Of a DNA stretch of 64,000 nt, positions 1-8,801 are shown one piece after another. Made by a program: the position numbers and the translations under genes. This stretch comes from Gammaproteobacteria bacterium (GTDB lineage: Bacteria > Pseudomonadota > Gammaproteobacteria > Burkholderiales > Burkholderiaceae_C): positions 124,001-188,000 of the forward strand of contig JAHJWB010000001.1 in assembly GCA_018828125.1 (NCBI GenBank), written 5' to 3'. How positions within the stretch are numbered: the stretch's first letter is position 1; each line of letters begins with the position of its first letter. The notes under the pieces were generated by a model that searched no databases, was not told the origin of the DNA, and saw nothing but the letters and a program-made list of their open reading frames with translations.

Positions 1-12
1 TTCATCGTGCGC

Positions 13-1032
13 TCAATCGATCTTGATGTTGGCATTGCGGATTACACCGGTCCACTTGCGCGTCTGGTCGTCGATGTACTTCGCGAATTCGAGCCCGGGC
101 GCGCCGCTGGCCTCTAGGCCCATGTCGAGCAGCTTCTGCTTGATGGTGGAATCATCCAGTGCCCGCAGGACAGCGGCTTGCAGCTTCGCTACCACCTCCC
201 CGGGCGTGCCGGCCGGCGCCATGAAGCCATACCAACCGGATGCGACCACGCTCGGGAAGCCCTGTTCGCGAATCGTGGGTGCCGACGGGTACAGCGCACT
301 GCGTTTTTCAGAGGCTACGCCGAGTACCCGCAGTTTGCCGGCCGCGATGTGTGGCAAGGCCGAACTGATCGCCGTCAGCGTGGCATCGACGCGCCCCCCC
401 AATAACTCCGAGTAAGCGATGGCATCGCCGCGCATGTGCACGTTGATCCCCTCCATGCCTGCTTCGCGCAACAGCAATTCGCCGGCCAAGTGGGGCTGCG
501 ACCCCGCACCGGGCGTTCCAATGTTGATGCCCCCCGGGCGCGTCTTGGAGAACGCCACGAGATCGCGCACGCTCTTGATCGGGGTCTGCGCATTGACAAT
601 CAGGAACAGCGGCGCGTGCATGGCCATGGCGACCGGACGCAGTTGCTCGCGCTGGTAGCTCAGGCCCTGCCCATACAGCGCCTCGGCCGTTGCATACGGC
701 GCGGCCACGTACAGCACGGTGTAGCCGTCGGCGGGCGCGCGCGCCACGAACTCGGTCCCCACCCGGGTGCCTGCCCCAGGCTTGTTCTCGACGACGAATT
801 GCTGGCCCAGAACCTTGGCAAGGTACTCGCCCAGCACACGGGCCGAGAGGTCACTTGCACCGCCCGCCGCATAAGGTGAGATCATCTTGACCGGCCGCGT
901 GGGCCAGTCCGCCTGCGCATGCGTGAGCAAGCCGGTACCTGACGCCAGACCAGCGGCCAGACTGGCGAGCACCGTCCGTCGCTGGGGCCGCGTCGGTGGA
1001 AGGCTTTTCAAAGACTGATTGCGTAAGCTCAT
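13..1032 (-). CDS. Bug-family tripartite tricarboxylate transporter substrate-binding receptor
   Basis: The 339-residue protein has the usual length and layout of Bug (TctC-like) periplasmic receptors. A twin-arginine-like leader (QRRTVLASLAAGLASG) is followed by the family opening WPTRPVKMISPYAAGG and by ENKPGAGTRVG around residues 82-92. GSQPHLAGELLL and DATLTAISSALPHIAAGKLR follow, and the C-terminus is typical. Such receptors bind organic acids for a TctAB-type transporter, but no TctAB genes lie in this window, so the receptor may serve a distant transporter. It is the last gene after the DUF1254 and CoA-transferase genes on the same strand, with a gap of about 40 bp, so it probably belongs to that transcription unit. 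The ligand cannot be read from the sequence. Confidence 0.85.
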   Translation of the reverse strand: MSLRNQSLKSLPPTRPQRRTVLASLAAGLASGTGLLTHAQADWPTRPVKMISPYAAGGASDLSARVLGEYLAKVLGQQFVVENKPGAGTRVGTEFVARAPADGYTVLYVAAPYATAEALYGQGLSYQREQLRPVAMAMHAPLFLIVNAQTPIKSVRDLVAFSKTRPGGINIGTPGAGSQPHLAGELLLREAGMEGINVHMRGDAIAYSELLGGRVDATLTAISSALPHIAAGKLRVLGVASEKRSALYPSAPTIREQGFPSVVASGWYGFMAPAGTPGEVVAKLQAAVLRALDDSTIKQKLLDMGLEASGAPGLEFAKYIDDQTRKWTGVIRNANIKID

Positions 1033-1071
1033 GACTGTCTCCTGTTGTGGTTGTGTGGAAAGGCGGCCGTG

Positions 1072-2355
1072 CTATAGACGGCGCAAGGGGGAATATGGAA
1101 AGCGGAACTCAAGGTGCCGACGCCTTGGTTGATAAAGACGAAGGACCACGAAGAACGCCTCTCCGGGTGGAGCGGGCAGCCAGTTGTGCGCCGGGCCCGG
1201 GTCCTCGGCCTGAATGCGGATGGAAAGGCTTCCGTGCGCCCCCCTCAGCAGACCCGGCAGGCGATCGCCGACCGAGTAGCGGTGCGCCGGGTTGGCTACG
1301 AGCAGACAGTCGCTGCGCCGGTACAGTGTGAGCGACCAGAAGGCGTCTACCTCCGGCACTGCGCTGGGCTCGAAGTACAGCTCATAGGCGTTCGACCCGT
1401 TGAGTAGCGCGCCATCGGCGTCCACCTCTGCAGTAGGGTACATGGCCTCCTCGATGCCAAGTGCACCGATGAAGTTGCGCGCAACGCGCGCTCGCATCTC
1501 CACGTCTGCGCCCCAGTGTGTACGCACCGAGACGGGCAGCGCCCACCCACCCCCTAGTGCGTGCGGCTGGGCCTTCTGGCGAAGCTCCTCGAACACCGGT
1601 GGCAACGCGCCTGCAAGAGCTGCGTCGTCCAACGGCCAAAACAGGCTCTCTCCCACCGGCACCGGGTTGCGAGCCAGGGCCTCGTCAATCGTGGAGCGGT
1701 AGAGTGCGGCATCCGGCGCATGCCCCGCGCGCCCATCCAGCCCCGTGTCCACCCTAAACGCGGCCAACCCACCGTCCAGCCGGTGCGTAGAGATGTCGCG
1801 TTGCAGCGCGGCCGCCTGTTCCAAGTCATCCGGACGGTCGTCTACCAGCAGGCGTCCTATCACCCAGACGTCCTCGCCCGGTGCGGCGATGACGTTGTCC
1901 ACGCCGTCGGGAACCGGGCCTTGCCAGGCTGGTCCATGGACCAGAGTGCGCTGACGCCGGTTTCCCGTGGTACGGCGCCCCACGTAGGCAAACGGATTGG
2001 TCCAAGCGTCCAGCAATCCCAAAGTCCAGTAACGCTCACCCATGTCTGGAGTGTCAATGAGCACTGGCCCTTGGGACAGGTCCAACCACGCATTGCTGAA
2101 GACCGTGTCGTTGTTGGGACTGACCACTTCCCGGTCGTCTGGCCCGATCCGGCGGTGGGTGTGGGTGAAATGGTTGACCCAGCGCATGTGCGACGCACGG
2201 TCGTCGCTCACGAAACCCAGAACGGGATGGCGCCGAGCCGTGGTGGCCGCGCGCATGCGCATCATCTCGAACAGCGGCAAGGTCTGCAGCACGGCGGCAC
2301 GTGCGGTACCGAGCGAAGACGGCTCCGTATTGGAAAGAGCTGGGGTCAAGTTCAT
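1072..2355 (-). CDS. DUF1254/DUF1214 domain protein
   Basis: The 427-residue protein is of the DUF1254 (N-terminal) plus DUF1214 (C-terminal) type. Recognisable pieces are VVSPNNDTVFSNAWLDLSQG and DTPDMGERYWTLGLLDAWTN in the first half, and YELYFEPSAVPEVDAFWSLT and LSIRIQAEDP near the end. I chose the ATG at 2355 because it overlaps the stop of the upstream CoA-transferase gene by 4 bp (ATGA), which implies translational coupling. The reading frame continues upstream without a domain. Many family members are exported, but no clear signal peptide is visible here. The biochemical role of the family is poorly defined. Confidence 0.8.
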   Translation of the reverse strand: MNLTPALSNTEPSSLGTARAAVLQTLPLFEMMRMRAATTARRHPVLGFVSDDRASHMRWVNHFTHTHRRIGPDDREVVSPNNDTVFSNAWLDLSQGPVLIDTPDMGERYWTLGLLDAWTNPFAYVGRRTTGNRRQRTLVHGPAWQGPVPDGVDNVIAAPGEDVWVIGRLLVDDRPDDLEQAAALQRDISTHRLDGGLAAFRVDTGLDGRAGHAPDAALYRSTIDEALARNPVPVGESLFWPLDDAALAGALPPVFEELRQKAQPHALGGGWALPVSVRTHWGADVEMRARVARNFIGALGIEEAMYPTAEVDADGALLNGSNAYELYFEPSAVPEVDAFWSLTLYRRSDCLLVANPAHRYSVGDRLPGLLRGAHGSLSIRIQAEDPGPAHNWLPAPPGEAFFVVLRLYQPRRRHLEFRFPYSPLRRL

Positions 2356-3563
2356 GCCACCACCCCGGATTCGCGCAGCGCGGCAATATCTTGCGCCGAG
2401 TAACCGAATTCGGCGAGTAGTTCTGCGCTGTCCGCCCCGCACTCTGGCGCCGCGGCAGGCGCTGGCCGGCGGCCATTGCCCATGCGGTACGGCAATCCCA
2501 GTGCCCGGTACCGGCCGCCTTCGGTCGAAGCGGCGTCCACCACGATCCCGCTGGCGATCACGTCCGCGTTGGCCAGCACATCGCGGTAGGGGCGTACCGC
2601 CCCGGTAACAATGTGGTGCTGACTGAGCATCTCGACGGCCGCGTCGCTGGTGTAGTCAGAGAAACACTCGTCCAGCACTTGGCGCAGTTCGGCGCGGTGG
2701 GCAACCCGCTGGTTGTTGCTGGAGAAGCGCGGGTCATGCGCCAGTTCCTCCCGATCCACAGCCCGGCAAAAGCGCTTCCAGTGATCTTCGGCGTAGGCAG
2801 ACAACACGATGAAGCCATCACGCGTGGCGACGACCTCTGCTGCGGGCGCGTTGTGGGGCTGCCCATGTCCGATGCGGGTGGGCTCTGGCCCCCCACCCAG
2901 ATAATCGCACCAGGTCGCTGCCTGAAGGTGGAGGGCCGTCTCCAGCAGCGACACCTCCAGCGTCTCGCCCACGCCGCTGCGTTCGCGTCCGTAGAGGGCG
3001 GCCAAGACTGCTTGGGCCCCCAGGTCCGCTGCAGCGGCATCGATGATCGGCACACCCACCTTCTGCGGCGGGCGATCGGCCTCACCGGTAACGAACATGA
3101 GGCCGCTCTCCGCCTGCGCCGCGATGTCGTAGCCGGGGCGTTCGCTCGATGGCCCACCGCTGCCAAAACCCGAGATCGACAGGTAGATGACCCGAGGGTG
3201 GCGAGCACGCACCTCCGAAGGGCCCAGGCCCAGCTTTTCGACTGCGCCCGGGCGCAGGTTTTGCACGACTACGTCGCATTGGGCAATCAGGCGCCACGCC
3301 ACCTCCCGGCCCCGCTCGCTCTTGAGGTCAAGGGCGATGGAACGCTTCCCCCGGTTGTAGGCACGCACCATGGCCTCCCCATATCGCCCCACATGGCGCG
3401 CTTGATCACCCGTCATCGGCTCGACTTTGATCACAGTGGCCCCCAAATCGGCCAGCGCCATCGCGGCACCGGGGCCTGCAATGTATTGGCCCAGATCAAT
3501 GACGGAGACCCCAGCCAGGGGCGCTGCGGGTGCCGCCGAAACGTTTTCTTGAGAATTAGACAT
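2352..3563 (-). CDS. CaiB/BaiF (family III) CoA-transferase
   Basis: This 403-residue protein has the family III CoA-transferase signature. The N-terminus reads PLAGVSVIDLGQYIAGPGAAM, then LGATVIKVEPMTGDQAR, then YNRGKRSIALDLKSERG, and about 150 residues in GYDIAAQAESGLMFVTGE, which carries the catalytic-region Asp. These enzymes move CoA between acyl-CoA and a carboxylic acid. The start at 3563 (MSNSQENVS) is preferred because the open frame upstream runs into a palindromic operator-like region at 3618-3638. It is the first gene of a unit with the DUF1254 protein and the Bug receptor and diverges from a LysR gene, so it probably activates the acid the receptor takes up. The substrate is unknown. 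Confidence 0.88.
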   Translation of the reverse strand: MSNSQENVSAAPAAPLAGVSVIDLGQYIAGPGAAMALADLGATVIKVEPMTGDQARHVGRYGEAMVRAYNRGKRSIALDLKSERGREVAWRLIAQCDVVVQNLRPGAVEKLGLGPSEVRARHPRVIYLSISGFGSGGPSSERPGYDIAAQAESGLMFVTGEADRPPQKVGVPIIDAAAADLGAQAVLAALYGRERSGVGETLEVSLLETALHLQAATWCDYLGGGPEPTRIGHGQPHNAPAAEVVATRDGFIVLSAYAEDHWKRFCRAVDREELAHDPRFSSNNQRVAHRAELRQVLDECFSDYTSDAAVEMLSQHHIVTGAVRPYRDVLANADVIASGIVVDAASTEGGRYRALGLPYRMGNGRRPAPAAAPECGADSAELLAEFGYSAQDIAALRESGVVA

Positions 3564-3617
3564 AGCTGCAACGATAGTCGCGGTAGACATTCCTGAAAAA
3601 TCCATAATCCTGATTGC

Positions 3618-3638
3618 GTGATCACATTGGGTGATCAC
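3618..3638. promoter_or_regulatory. Candidate LysR operator: two GTGATCAC palindromes
   Basis: The 8-bp palindrome GTGATCAC occurs at 3618-3625 and again at 3631-3638, with centres 13 bp apart. It lies between the divergent CoA-transferase (start 3563) and LysR (start 3671) genes. The position fits an operator for the neighbouring LysR protein. The assignment is inferred from position and symmetry only. Confidence 0.5.
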
Positions 3639-3670
3639 CATTCACGTCCTTTCATTTGCAAAGACTCTCC

Positions 3671-4660
3671 ATGTCTTTCCCATCCGATTACTTGGTGCGG
3701 CGTCTGCGCATGCGACATCTGGAACTGCTGGTGGCCCTGGCCGATGCCGGCTCGATGCGCGCCGCTGCCACCCGGCTGAACCTGAGCCAGCCAGCACTTA
3801 GCAAGATGCTGGGCGAGATCGAAGCGGGCTTCGACGCCCGCCTTTTCGAGCGCACAGCGCATGGATTGGTGTCCAACGCGGCGGGAAACGCAGCGATCTA
3901 CCGTGCGCGGGTCATCCTGGGCGAGCTTTCGCGCAGCAAGGACGAAGTGGATGCGATCCGTGACGGGGCAGAGGGTTTGCTGCGACTTGGCAGCCTGTCC
4001 GTGACTGCCACAGTACCTCAGGCGATCATCGAACTGCGCAGGCGATTGCCACTGGCCAAGGTACAAGTTCAGGAAGGCAGAGTCCGCGAAATGATCCAGC
4101 GGCTTTTGAACGGCGAGCTCGACTGCGTGTTCGGCGCCGTCACCCCCGAGCTGCTCACCAGCGCACAACTCTCGCTGCTGAAGCCGGAGTTGTTGGTAGA
4201 GGACGAACTGTGCGTGCTGTGCTCGCAAGGGCACGCACTTTCGCGAAAGCGGCGGTTGACCTGGAACGATGTTTATGTCCAGCCGTGGGTCGCGCCCCCA
4301 AAGGACACACTGGTTCGACAGGCATTGATGACTGCTTTTCTCAACGCGGGCCTGAGGCCGCCAGAACCCGCCATTGAAGTGCTTTCGTCTGTCACCCTCG
4401 GCAGCGTTTTGCGCCTGGATGGAACCATGCTCGGGGCGGTGCGTTTTGAACAGGCTAGAGACGAGCTTGCGCGCGGTGGCATCGTTCGTTTGCCCATCAC
4501 ACCGCCGGTGCCGCTTCCATCGCTAGGTCTCTACACGCGGCGAGCTGCAGAAGGGCCTCCCACGGTCGTGCAGGCTTTCGCAGATGCAATACGCCTGGTG
4601 AGCACGCGTGTCGCCGTAAGGAAGCCACCAAGCACAGCCAATCAAAATAGGTCCAGATGA
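3671..4660 (+). CDS. LysR-family transcriptional regulator
   Basis: The 329-residue protein has an N-terminal winged helix-turn-helix (MRHLELLVALADAGSMRAAA, then LNLSQPALSKMLGEIE and LFERTAHGLVSN) and a LysR substrate-binding domain after about residue 95. It diverges from the CoA-transferase/DUF1254/Bug unit and is its likely regulator, with the acid substrate or its CoA ester as the likely coinducer (inference). The frame is open upstream to a TTG at 3656, but the ATG at 3671 puts the HTH at the usual distance from the N-terminus. Confidence 0.88.
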   Translation: MSFPSDYLVRRLRMRHLELLVALADAGSMRAAATRLNLSQPALSKMLGEIEAGFDARLFERTAHGLVSNAAGNAAIYRARVILGELSRSKDEVDAIRDGAEGLLRLGSLSVTATVPQAIIELRRRLPLAKVQVQEGRVREMIQRLLNGELDCVFGAVTPELLTSAQLSLLKPELLVEDELCVLCSQGHALSRKRRLTWNDVYVQPWVAPPKDTLVRQALMTAFLNAGLRPPEPAIEVLSSVTLGSVLRLDGTMLGAVRFEQARDELARGGIVRLPITPPVPLPSLGLYTRRAAEGPPTVVQAFADAIRLVSTRVAVRKPPSTANQNRSR

Positions 4661-5402
4661 TCCCATTTCAGGCATTTGGCTGTCGGCCATTGCATTTTGG
4701 GCAAGCGGAACGTACCGGAAGTGCGGATTCATCATGAATTGGGACTCGCTTTGCCCTCCGCGGGGCACTCCGCATCAACCATAGTTGCTGATGGTACGCA
4801 TCCAGAGCGGAGAACTTGGGATGTTGGTCAACCACTTCGTTGGAGTGCGACGGTTTGAGCCAAGTCTGCTGTAGTCCGCGCACACTCCTTTGGGCGCCAG
4901 TGTGGTGCGCGATTCTGACGGCGTACAGGAGCACCCCATTCAACTAATTTCGGCGGCCGCATTGTTCAAAGCATTGCCCTTGGGCGCCATTGGCGCCGAG
5001 AACGGTCTCGAGAAGCAGGCGAACGGAGCGTCTGCTTCTAGCGTCGCCAAGGCAACAGGCAAAAAGCCTGCCGAGCAAACTGATGTCTCGCCAGAAGCAC
5101 ATGTGATCTTTCGGTCCGTTCGCACCATGGCTTCGCCTCTGAGGACGTTGTCGGAAATCGCGATGAGCGACCAGCCCGTCATGTGTGCTGCAAGCTCTTT
5201 CCTAACCCACTATTCATGGCGTGGAAAACTGGTGCCCATGATTGATCTGCGCTTTGTCGTGGAGGGTGTGGGCTGCGCCGCAGGTAGCGATCGACGTGTG
5301 CTCAATTCGTGAAAGTCGCTATGAAATTGTGGATGAAGGCTGCCAAATTAACCTTCCATGATGAACTGATGCCTTTCAACGCATCAGCTTCAACGGCTCC
5401 TT
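4661..5402. other. Gene-poor intergenic stretch
   Basis: About 740 bp between the LysR and ArsR-like genes contain no open frame that I recognise. The longest frames (4890-5312 plus, 4940-5182 minus) have no domain, no convincing ribosome binding site and overlap each other on opposite strands. It could hold decayed gene remnants. I see no transposase, tRNA or strong hairpin. Confidence 0.5.
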
Positions 5403-6122
5403 TCACGATCCACCGACCACCCGCTGCCACGCTTGCAGCCCCAGCAGATCGCGGAACGCGGCGGCGCCTGAAGGGGATATGGACAGAGCCCGGCTGCCCG
5501 TTGTCCGTGTCAGCCACCCCTGGTCCAGGCAGTGTGTGCAGATCATGGCGCCGAGTTTGCCTGCGATGTGGGACTTGCGTTCGCTCCAGTCCAGGCATGG
5601 CCGACAGTAGGGTCTGCTGCGGTGCGGTGACTGTGCATTCGTTGGGGCGGTCAGTCCCCATCGCTGCAGCACCTTGGCAGCCCGGTCGGTGACCAGCCCG
5701 GCTTCTCCATCAAACTGGATCGCCTGGTCCGCCAGCAGACGCTCGGCAATGGCCAAACCCAGACGCCCTGCGAGGTGGTCGTAGCACATGCGGGCGGTGC
5801 GCAGGGCTTCATCACGTGGGCCGACCACCACGGTGGTGCGGGGCAACTGGTGGGTTGCTATCTGCATGATGCCTTCCAGCACCTTGGCCACGTCGGCCGA
5901 TGCCAGTCGGTGGTACCGGTGCCGCCCACGTTGCTCCACGCGCATAAGCCCGGCGTCCACCATCTGCGCCAAGTGGTTGCTGGCGGTGGGGGGCGACACA
6001 TTGCCTGCCCTGGCGAGCTCGGTGGCGGTCAGCAAGCGACCGTCCATCAGCTGCAACAGCATGGCTGTACGGGTGGGTTCGCCCAACAAGGAGGCGATGC
6101 GGGCAATCTGGTTGGTGTTCAT
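5403..6122 (-). CDS. ArsR-family winged-helix transcriptional regulator
   Basis: The 239-residue protein begins with an ArsR-type HTH: IARIASLLGEPTRTAMLLQL, then ELARAGNVSPPTASNHLAQM and the wing VEQRGRHRYHRLAS. It has a C-terminal part of about 140 residues, longer than classical 100-residue ArsR metal sensors. A Cys cluster near residues 170-200 (RPYCRPCLDW, ICTHCLDQGW) resembles the C-terminal Cys/His region of larger ArsR-like regulators. The start at 6122 (MNTNQIARI) is chosen over an upstream in-frame start because it fits the domain. It is divergent from the decayed MFS gene at 6266, and such pairs usually consist of a repressor and its transporter. The ligand is unknown. Confidence 0.82.
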   Translation of the reverse strand: MNTNQIARIASLLGEPTRTAMLLQLMDGRLLTATELARAGNVSPPTASNHLAQMVDAGLMRVEQRGRHRYHRLASADVAKVLEGIMQIATHQLPRTTVVVGPRDEALRTARMCYDHLAGRLGLAIAERLLADQAIQFDGEAGLVTDRAAKVLQRWGLTAPTNAQSPHRSRPYCRPCLDWSERKSHIAGKLGAMICTHCLDQGWLTRTTGSRALSISPSGAAAFRDLLGLQAWQRVVGGS

Positions 6123-6265
6123 GGTGGCGACGGGAGCGCGTTGAAGGAGCAAGGTTAAAACACCGGGCGCTCGGATGCTTCGGTCTGCAGCGAAGTATCG
6201 GTGCTCCGTGCTTACGCAGCATCAGCAAACCGTGGCATTGCGCCTCGCTGAATAACGCACCGACC

Positions 6266-7596
6266 ATGCCTGCCATCACCGCCAAGCCCACCCCCCGCAC
6301 TTCTACGGTCATACGGTGATTCGGGCCGCATTTGTTGTGGCGTTGTTCGGTTGGGGAATCCCCATTTTTTTGTAGGCAGTCATAACGCGCACGGGGTGGT
6401 CGTGGCTGCTGGTCTCGGCGGGGGGCAGCTTCCACTTTCTGTGGGGCGCCTGTTTGGTGGCCTGTTTGCCCGCTATCCATCGGCGGATCGGTGTGGCGAC
6501 AGCCACTGTGGCGGGGGCGCTGTTGCTGGGAGCGGGTCTGCTCGGCTGGACTGAGCCGGTGCAGCCGTGGCAGTTGTTTGTTGCCGCCATGCTGACTGGC
6601 GCTGGATGGGTTCCGTTGGGGGCGGCGGGCATCAACGCTATCGTTTCGCTTTGGTTCGGCACCCACCGACCAATGGCCTTCGCCAAGGCATATAACGGCG
6701 CCAGCGTGGGGGGCATGGTCTTTTCGCCGCTGTGGGCCGTGCTGATCAGCCGGTGGGGGTTCTGGACTGCGGCGGTCTGCGTGGCGCTGTCGCTGTTGGC
6801 GGTGGTGGCGTGCATCGCCAGACGCCACCTGTCTAAAACGCCTGCGTCTGTGGGGCAAGGGGTGGATGGCTTGGCGCCGGTCCACGGTGCGGCACCGGCA
6901 CCGCAACCGTCGCCAGCGGGTCGCGTCCACGCGAGGCCCTGTGACGACCGCAGGTCCCTCACACTCTCTGCGGCCATGTCGCTGGGTTTGTTCGCCCAGA
7001 TCGGACTTCTCACTCCGCTGTTCTTCCTATTGGCGCAAAGCGTGGGTACCTCGGGGGCGGGGGCCATGATGGCGTTGGCGAGCGCTTGTGGCATGGGCGG
7101 CCGGTTGGCTATGGCCAGTTTGCTTGGCAGATTCACAGACAGGCGCCGCGCTGCTGCCGCCAGCTATGCCGTGCAGGCCCTGGGCACAGCGGTGTTGTGG
7201 ATAGCGGGGCCGGATCGCGTTGCGCTGCTGGTGGTAGGAGTCGTGCTGTTCGGTCTGGGCATTGGCAACGCCACGTCGCTGCCGCCGTTGATTGCGCAAG
7301 CGGAGTTCGCGCCGCGCGATGTCCCGCGTGTGGTTGCGCGCAGCGTGGCGCTGGCGCTCTATGCATTGGCCCCCGCGCTAGTGGCGGCACTCCTGACCGA
7401 GGGGCAGGGCATGCCCTTGTTAGGCGCTACAACCAGCGCATACTTTTGCGTGATCGGCTTGCTGCAGATTCTGGCGGCGGTATGTGTGTTTGGTAGCGAG
7501 CACGTGGTTCAACACCCCCTGCGGTTCATTGAGACCGCATCCTCCGGCGGGGCTTGCCCCCGAACAAAAAGAAAAACCGCCCGGTGGGCGGTTTGA
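6266..7596 (+). pseudogene. Decayed MFS transporter (frameshift, small deletion, in-frame stop)
   Basis: The body from 6454 to about 7500 encodes a hydrophobic major facilitator protein. Examples are LFVAAMLTGAGWVPLGAAGI, the loop RWGFWTAAVCVALSLLAVVA, and later SLGLFAQIGLLTPLFFLLAQ. The N-terminus is broken. A start at 6266 (MPAITAKPTP) is out of frame with the next segment FYGHTVIRAAFVVALFGWG, and one extra C in the C6 run at 6291-6296 would restore it. A TAG at 6373-6375 then interrupts the frame between PIFL and AVITRTGWSWLLVS. Compared with the family pattern as I remember it, a Gly-Phe-Tyr-Gly-Pro stretch is also missing just before. A shortened protein from 6454 would lack the first one or two membrane helices, so the gene is probably inactive. 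Confidence 0.7.
7567..7593 (-). terminator. Rho-independent terminator for the Gln/Asn-rich gene
   Basis: Read on the minus strand, the sequence is AAACCGCCCACCGGGCGGTTT followed by a T-rich tail. It lies about 30 bp past the stop codon of the minus-strand gene at 7625-7870. It overlaps the last codons of the decayed MFS gene on the other strand. Confidence 0.75.
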
Positions 7597-7624
7597 CGGC
7601 ATTGCGCGCACATGGAGCGCGGCG

Positions 7625-7870
7625 TCAATTGCGGTTCTGGTCGCGTTGACCTTGTTGACCTTGCTGATCGCGGTTGCTCTGGTTTTGCCCTGGATTCATT
7701 TCGCCTTGCTGGCGCTTCTGGTCATTCGTTTGTTGCTGCTGATCGCGGTTCGGATTTTGCTGATCTTGCTGGCCGCTTTGCGGGTTGCGCTGGCCCTGCT
7801 GCTGGTTTTGCTGATTCTGCTGTTCTTGCTGGCCTTGGTTCTGACCTTGACCTTGTTGGTAATTTGCCAT
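7625..7870 (-). CDS. Small Gln/Asn-rich, intrinsically disordered protein
   Basis: An 81-residue protein with about 35 Gln and 13 Asn by my count, and almost no hydrophobic residues (it opens MANYQQGQGQNQGQQ). Expression is supported by an AGGAG Shine-Dalgarno site 8-9 bp before the ATG and a terminator just after the stop. No domain is recognised. The composition is prion-like or hydrophilin-like, so roles in stress protection or condensate formation are possible but unproven. The leucine-rich frame on the opposite strand is an artefact of Gln codons read in reverse. Two other Gln/Asn-biased small frames lie within 1 kb. Confidence 0.7.
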   Translation of the reverse strand: MANYQQGQGQNQGQQEQQNQQNQQQGQRNPQSGQQDQQNPNRDQQQQTNDQKRQQGEMNPGQNQSNRDQQGQQGQRDQNRN

Positions 7871-8019
7871 GATGAATTGACTCCTGAGATACAGACAGGA
7901 TCGTCTGCGATTTCATTTCAATGCGACGGACGACGGCCAGATGTCGGTGCGCGCCAAACCACCGTGTAGGACAGTCCGCGCGACACGGGTGACACGCCGA
8001 AGCGGTTTCAGTGCCGCAT

Positions 8020-8334
8020 CTACGCAGCCCAGACCTTGTTGTATTTTTTGCCGGAAATGGGCCGGGGCGTAGTCGGTTGGGTTTGTTGGTTCTGAGGGTC
8101 AGGGTTCATGTCGTTCGTCTTGTGAAAGTGACGCCGTAGCCTCGCGGCCCCGTGCTCAGCGTCGGACGAGGTGTCAAGAATGGCCTCTGTGAAAATCCCA
8201 TATTCAGCGGGAGACGCGGTGTTGGCGGCAGCGATGTCGGTGCACGCTTGAAGCCCTGCGCTCGGTGGGGCATGCGGTGCCGAGCCACGAAGCTGTGCTG
8301 TGCGTCTTGCGGCATCTCGGCGCACCTCCGCCAT
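8020..8334 (-). CDS. Possible small hypothetical protein
   Basis: A 104-residue frame is open from ATG 8334, which has a weak AGGA site 6 bp upstream. The last 29 residues, from an internal ATG at 8109 (MNPDPQNQQTQPTTPRPISG), have the same Gln/Pro-rich character as the two neighbouring small proteins, while the first part is Ala/Arg-rich and unremarkable. Either the whole frame or only the short C-terminal part could be the real gene. No family is recognised. Confidence 0.3.
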   Translation of the reverse strand: MAEVRRDAARRTAQLRGSAPHAPPSAGLQACTDIAAANTASPAEYGIFTEAILDTSSDAEHGAARLRRHFHKTNDMNPDPQNQQTQPTTPRPISGKKYNKVWAA

Positions 8335-8442
8335 TTGCTGTCCTACGGAAAATGTTTGCTCGGACCGACCGCTGCCTGCCAATGAAAGCGCTTCAATGAA
8401 GCAACTGGCAACGTCGCCAGCGTTGTTTCAAGGAGCTTCCCC

Positions 8443-8697
8443 ATGGAAAAAACCGCGCTCAGCCAGGATCTAAACATCCGAGCGAATCAGCAAAAGGATC
8501 TGCAGGATCGAAAGAACGAACCACCAGCGAAGAACCACCCGCAACACGCGTCCGGGGCTGATCCGAATCAGCCGCTACCCGCCCGCGACGAAAACCGCCC
8601 GCAGGGCACCGACAAAGTCCGAGCCGTGAACGAAGCCCAGCGGGACCAGCAGATGGTGCAAAACCAGCGCAATCAGCAACGCAGCGGGTCGCGTTGA
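8443..8697 (+). CDS. Small hydrophilic Gln/Asn-rich protein
   Basis: An 84-residue, strongly hydrophilic protein (MEKTALSQDLNIRANQQKDL, ending QRDQQMVQNQRNQQRSGSR) with no predicted helix-forming hydrophobic core. An AAGGAG site lies 8 bp before the ATG, which supports translation. It resembles the 7625-7870 protein in composition but not in sequence. No domain is recognised and the function is unknown. A disordered stress-related protein is one possibility. Confidence 0.6.
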   Translation: MEKTALSQDLNIRANQQKDLQDRKNEPPAKNHPQHASGADPNQPLPARDENRPQGTDKVRAVNEAQRDQQMVQNQRNQQRSGSR

Positions 8698-8801
8698 TAT
8701 GGCGTGCAGCCCGCAGCCCGCAGCATGCAGCCATAGGCAGGGCAGCGTTTGGCAGCAATTGCGCTGGCACCCTTCACGTCCGTGTGAAAGGCGGAAGTTG
8801 A

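Noticed and set aside
4890-5312. 140-residue frame in the gene-poor stretch
   Set aside because: No domain, no ribosome binding site and an overlapping minus-strand frame of similar quality. It could be a real gene but nothing in the sequence supports it.
7484-7969. 161-residue Leu-rich plus-strand frame
   Set aside because: Leu/Val runs arise because Gln codons of the 7625-7870 gene read as Leu on the other strand. The minus-strand gene has the ribosome binding site and terminator.
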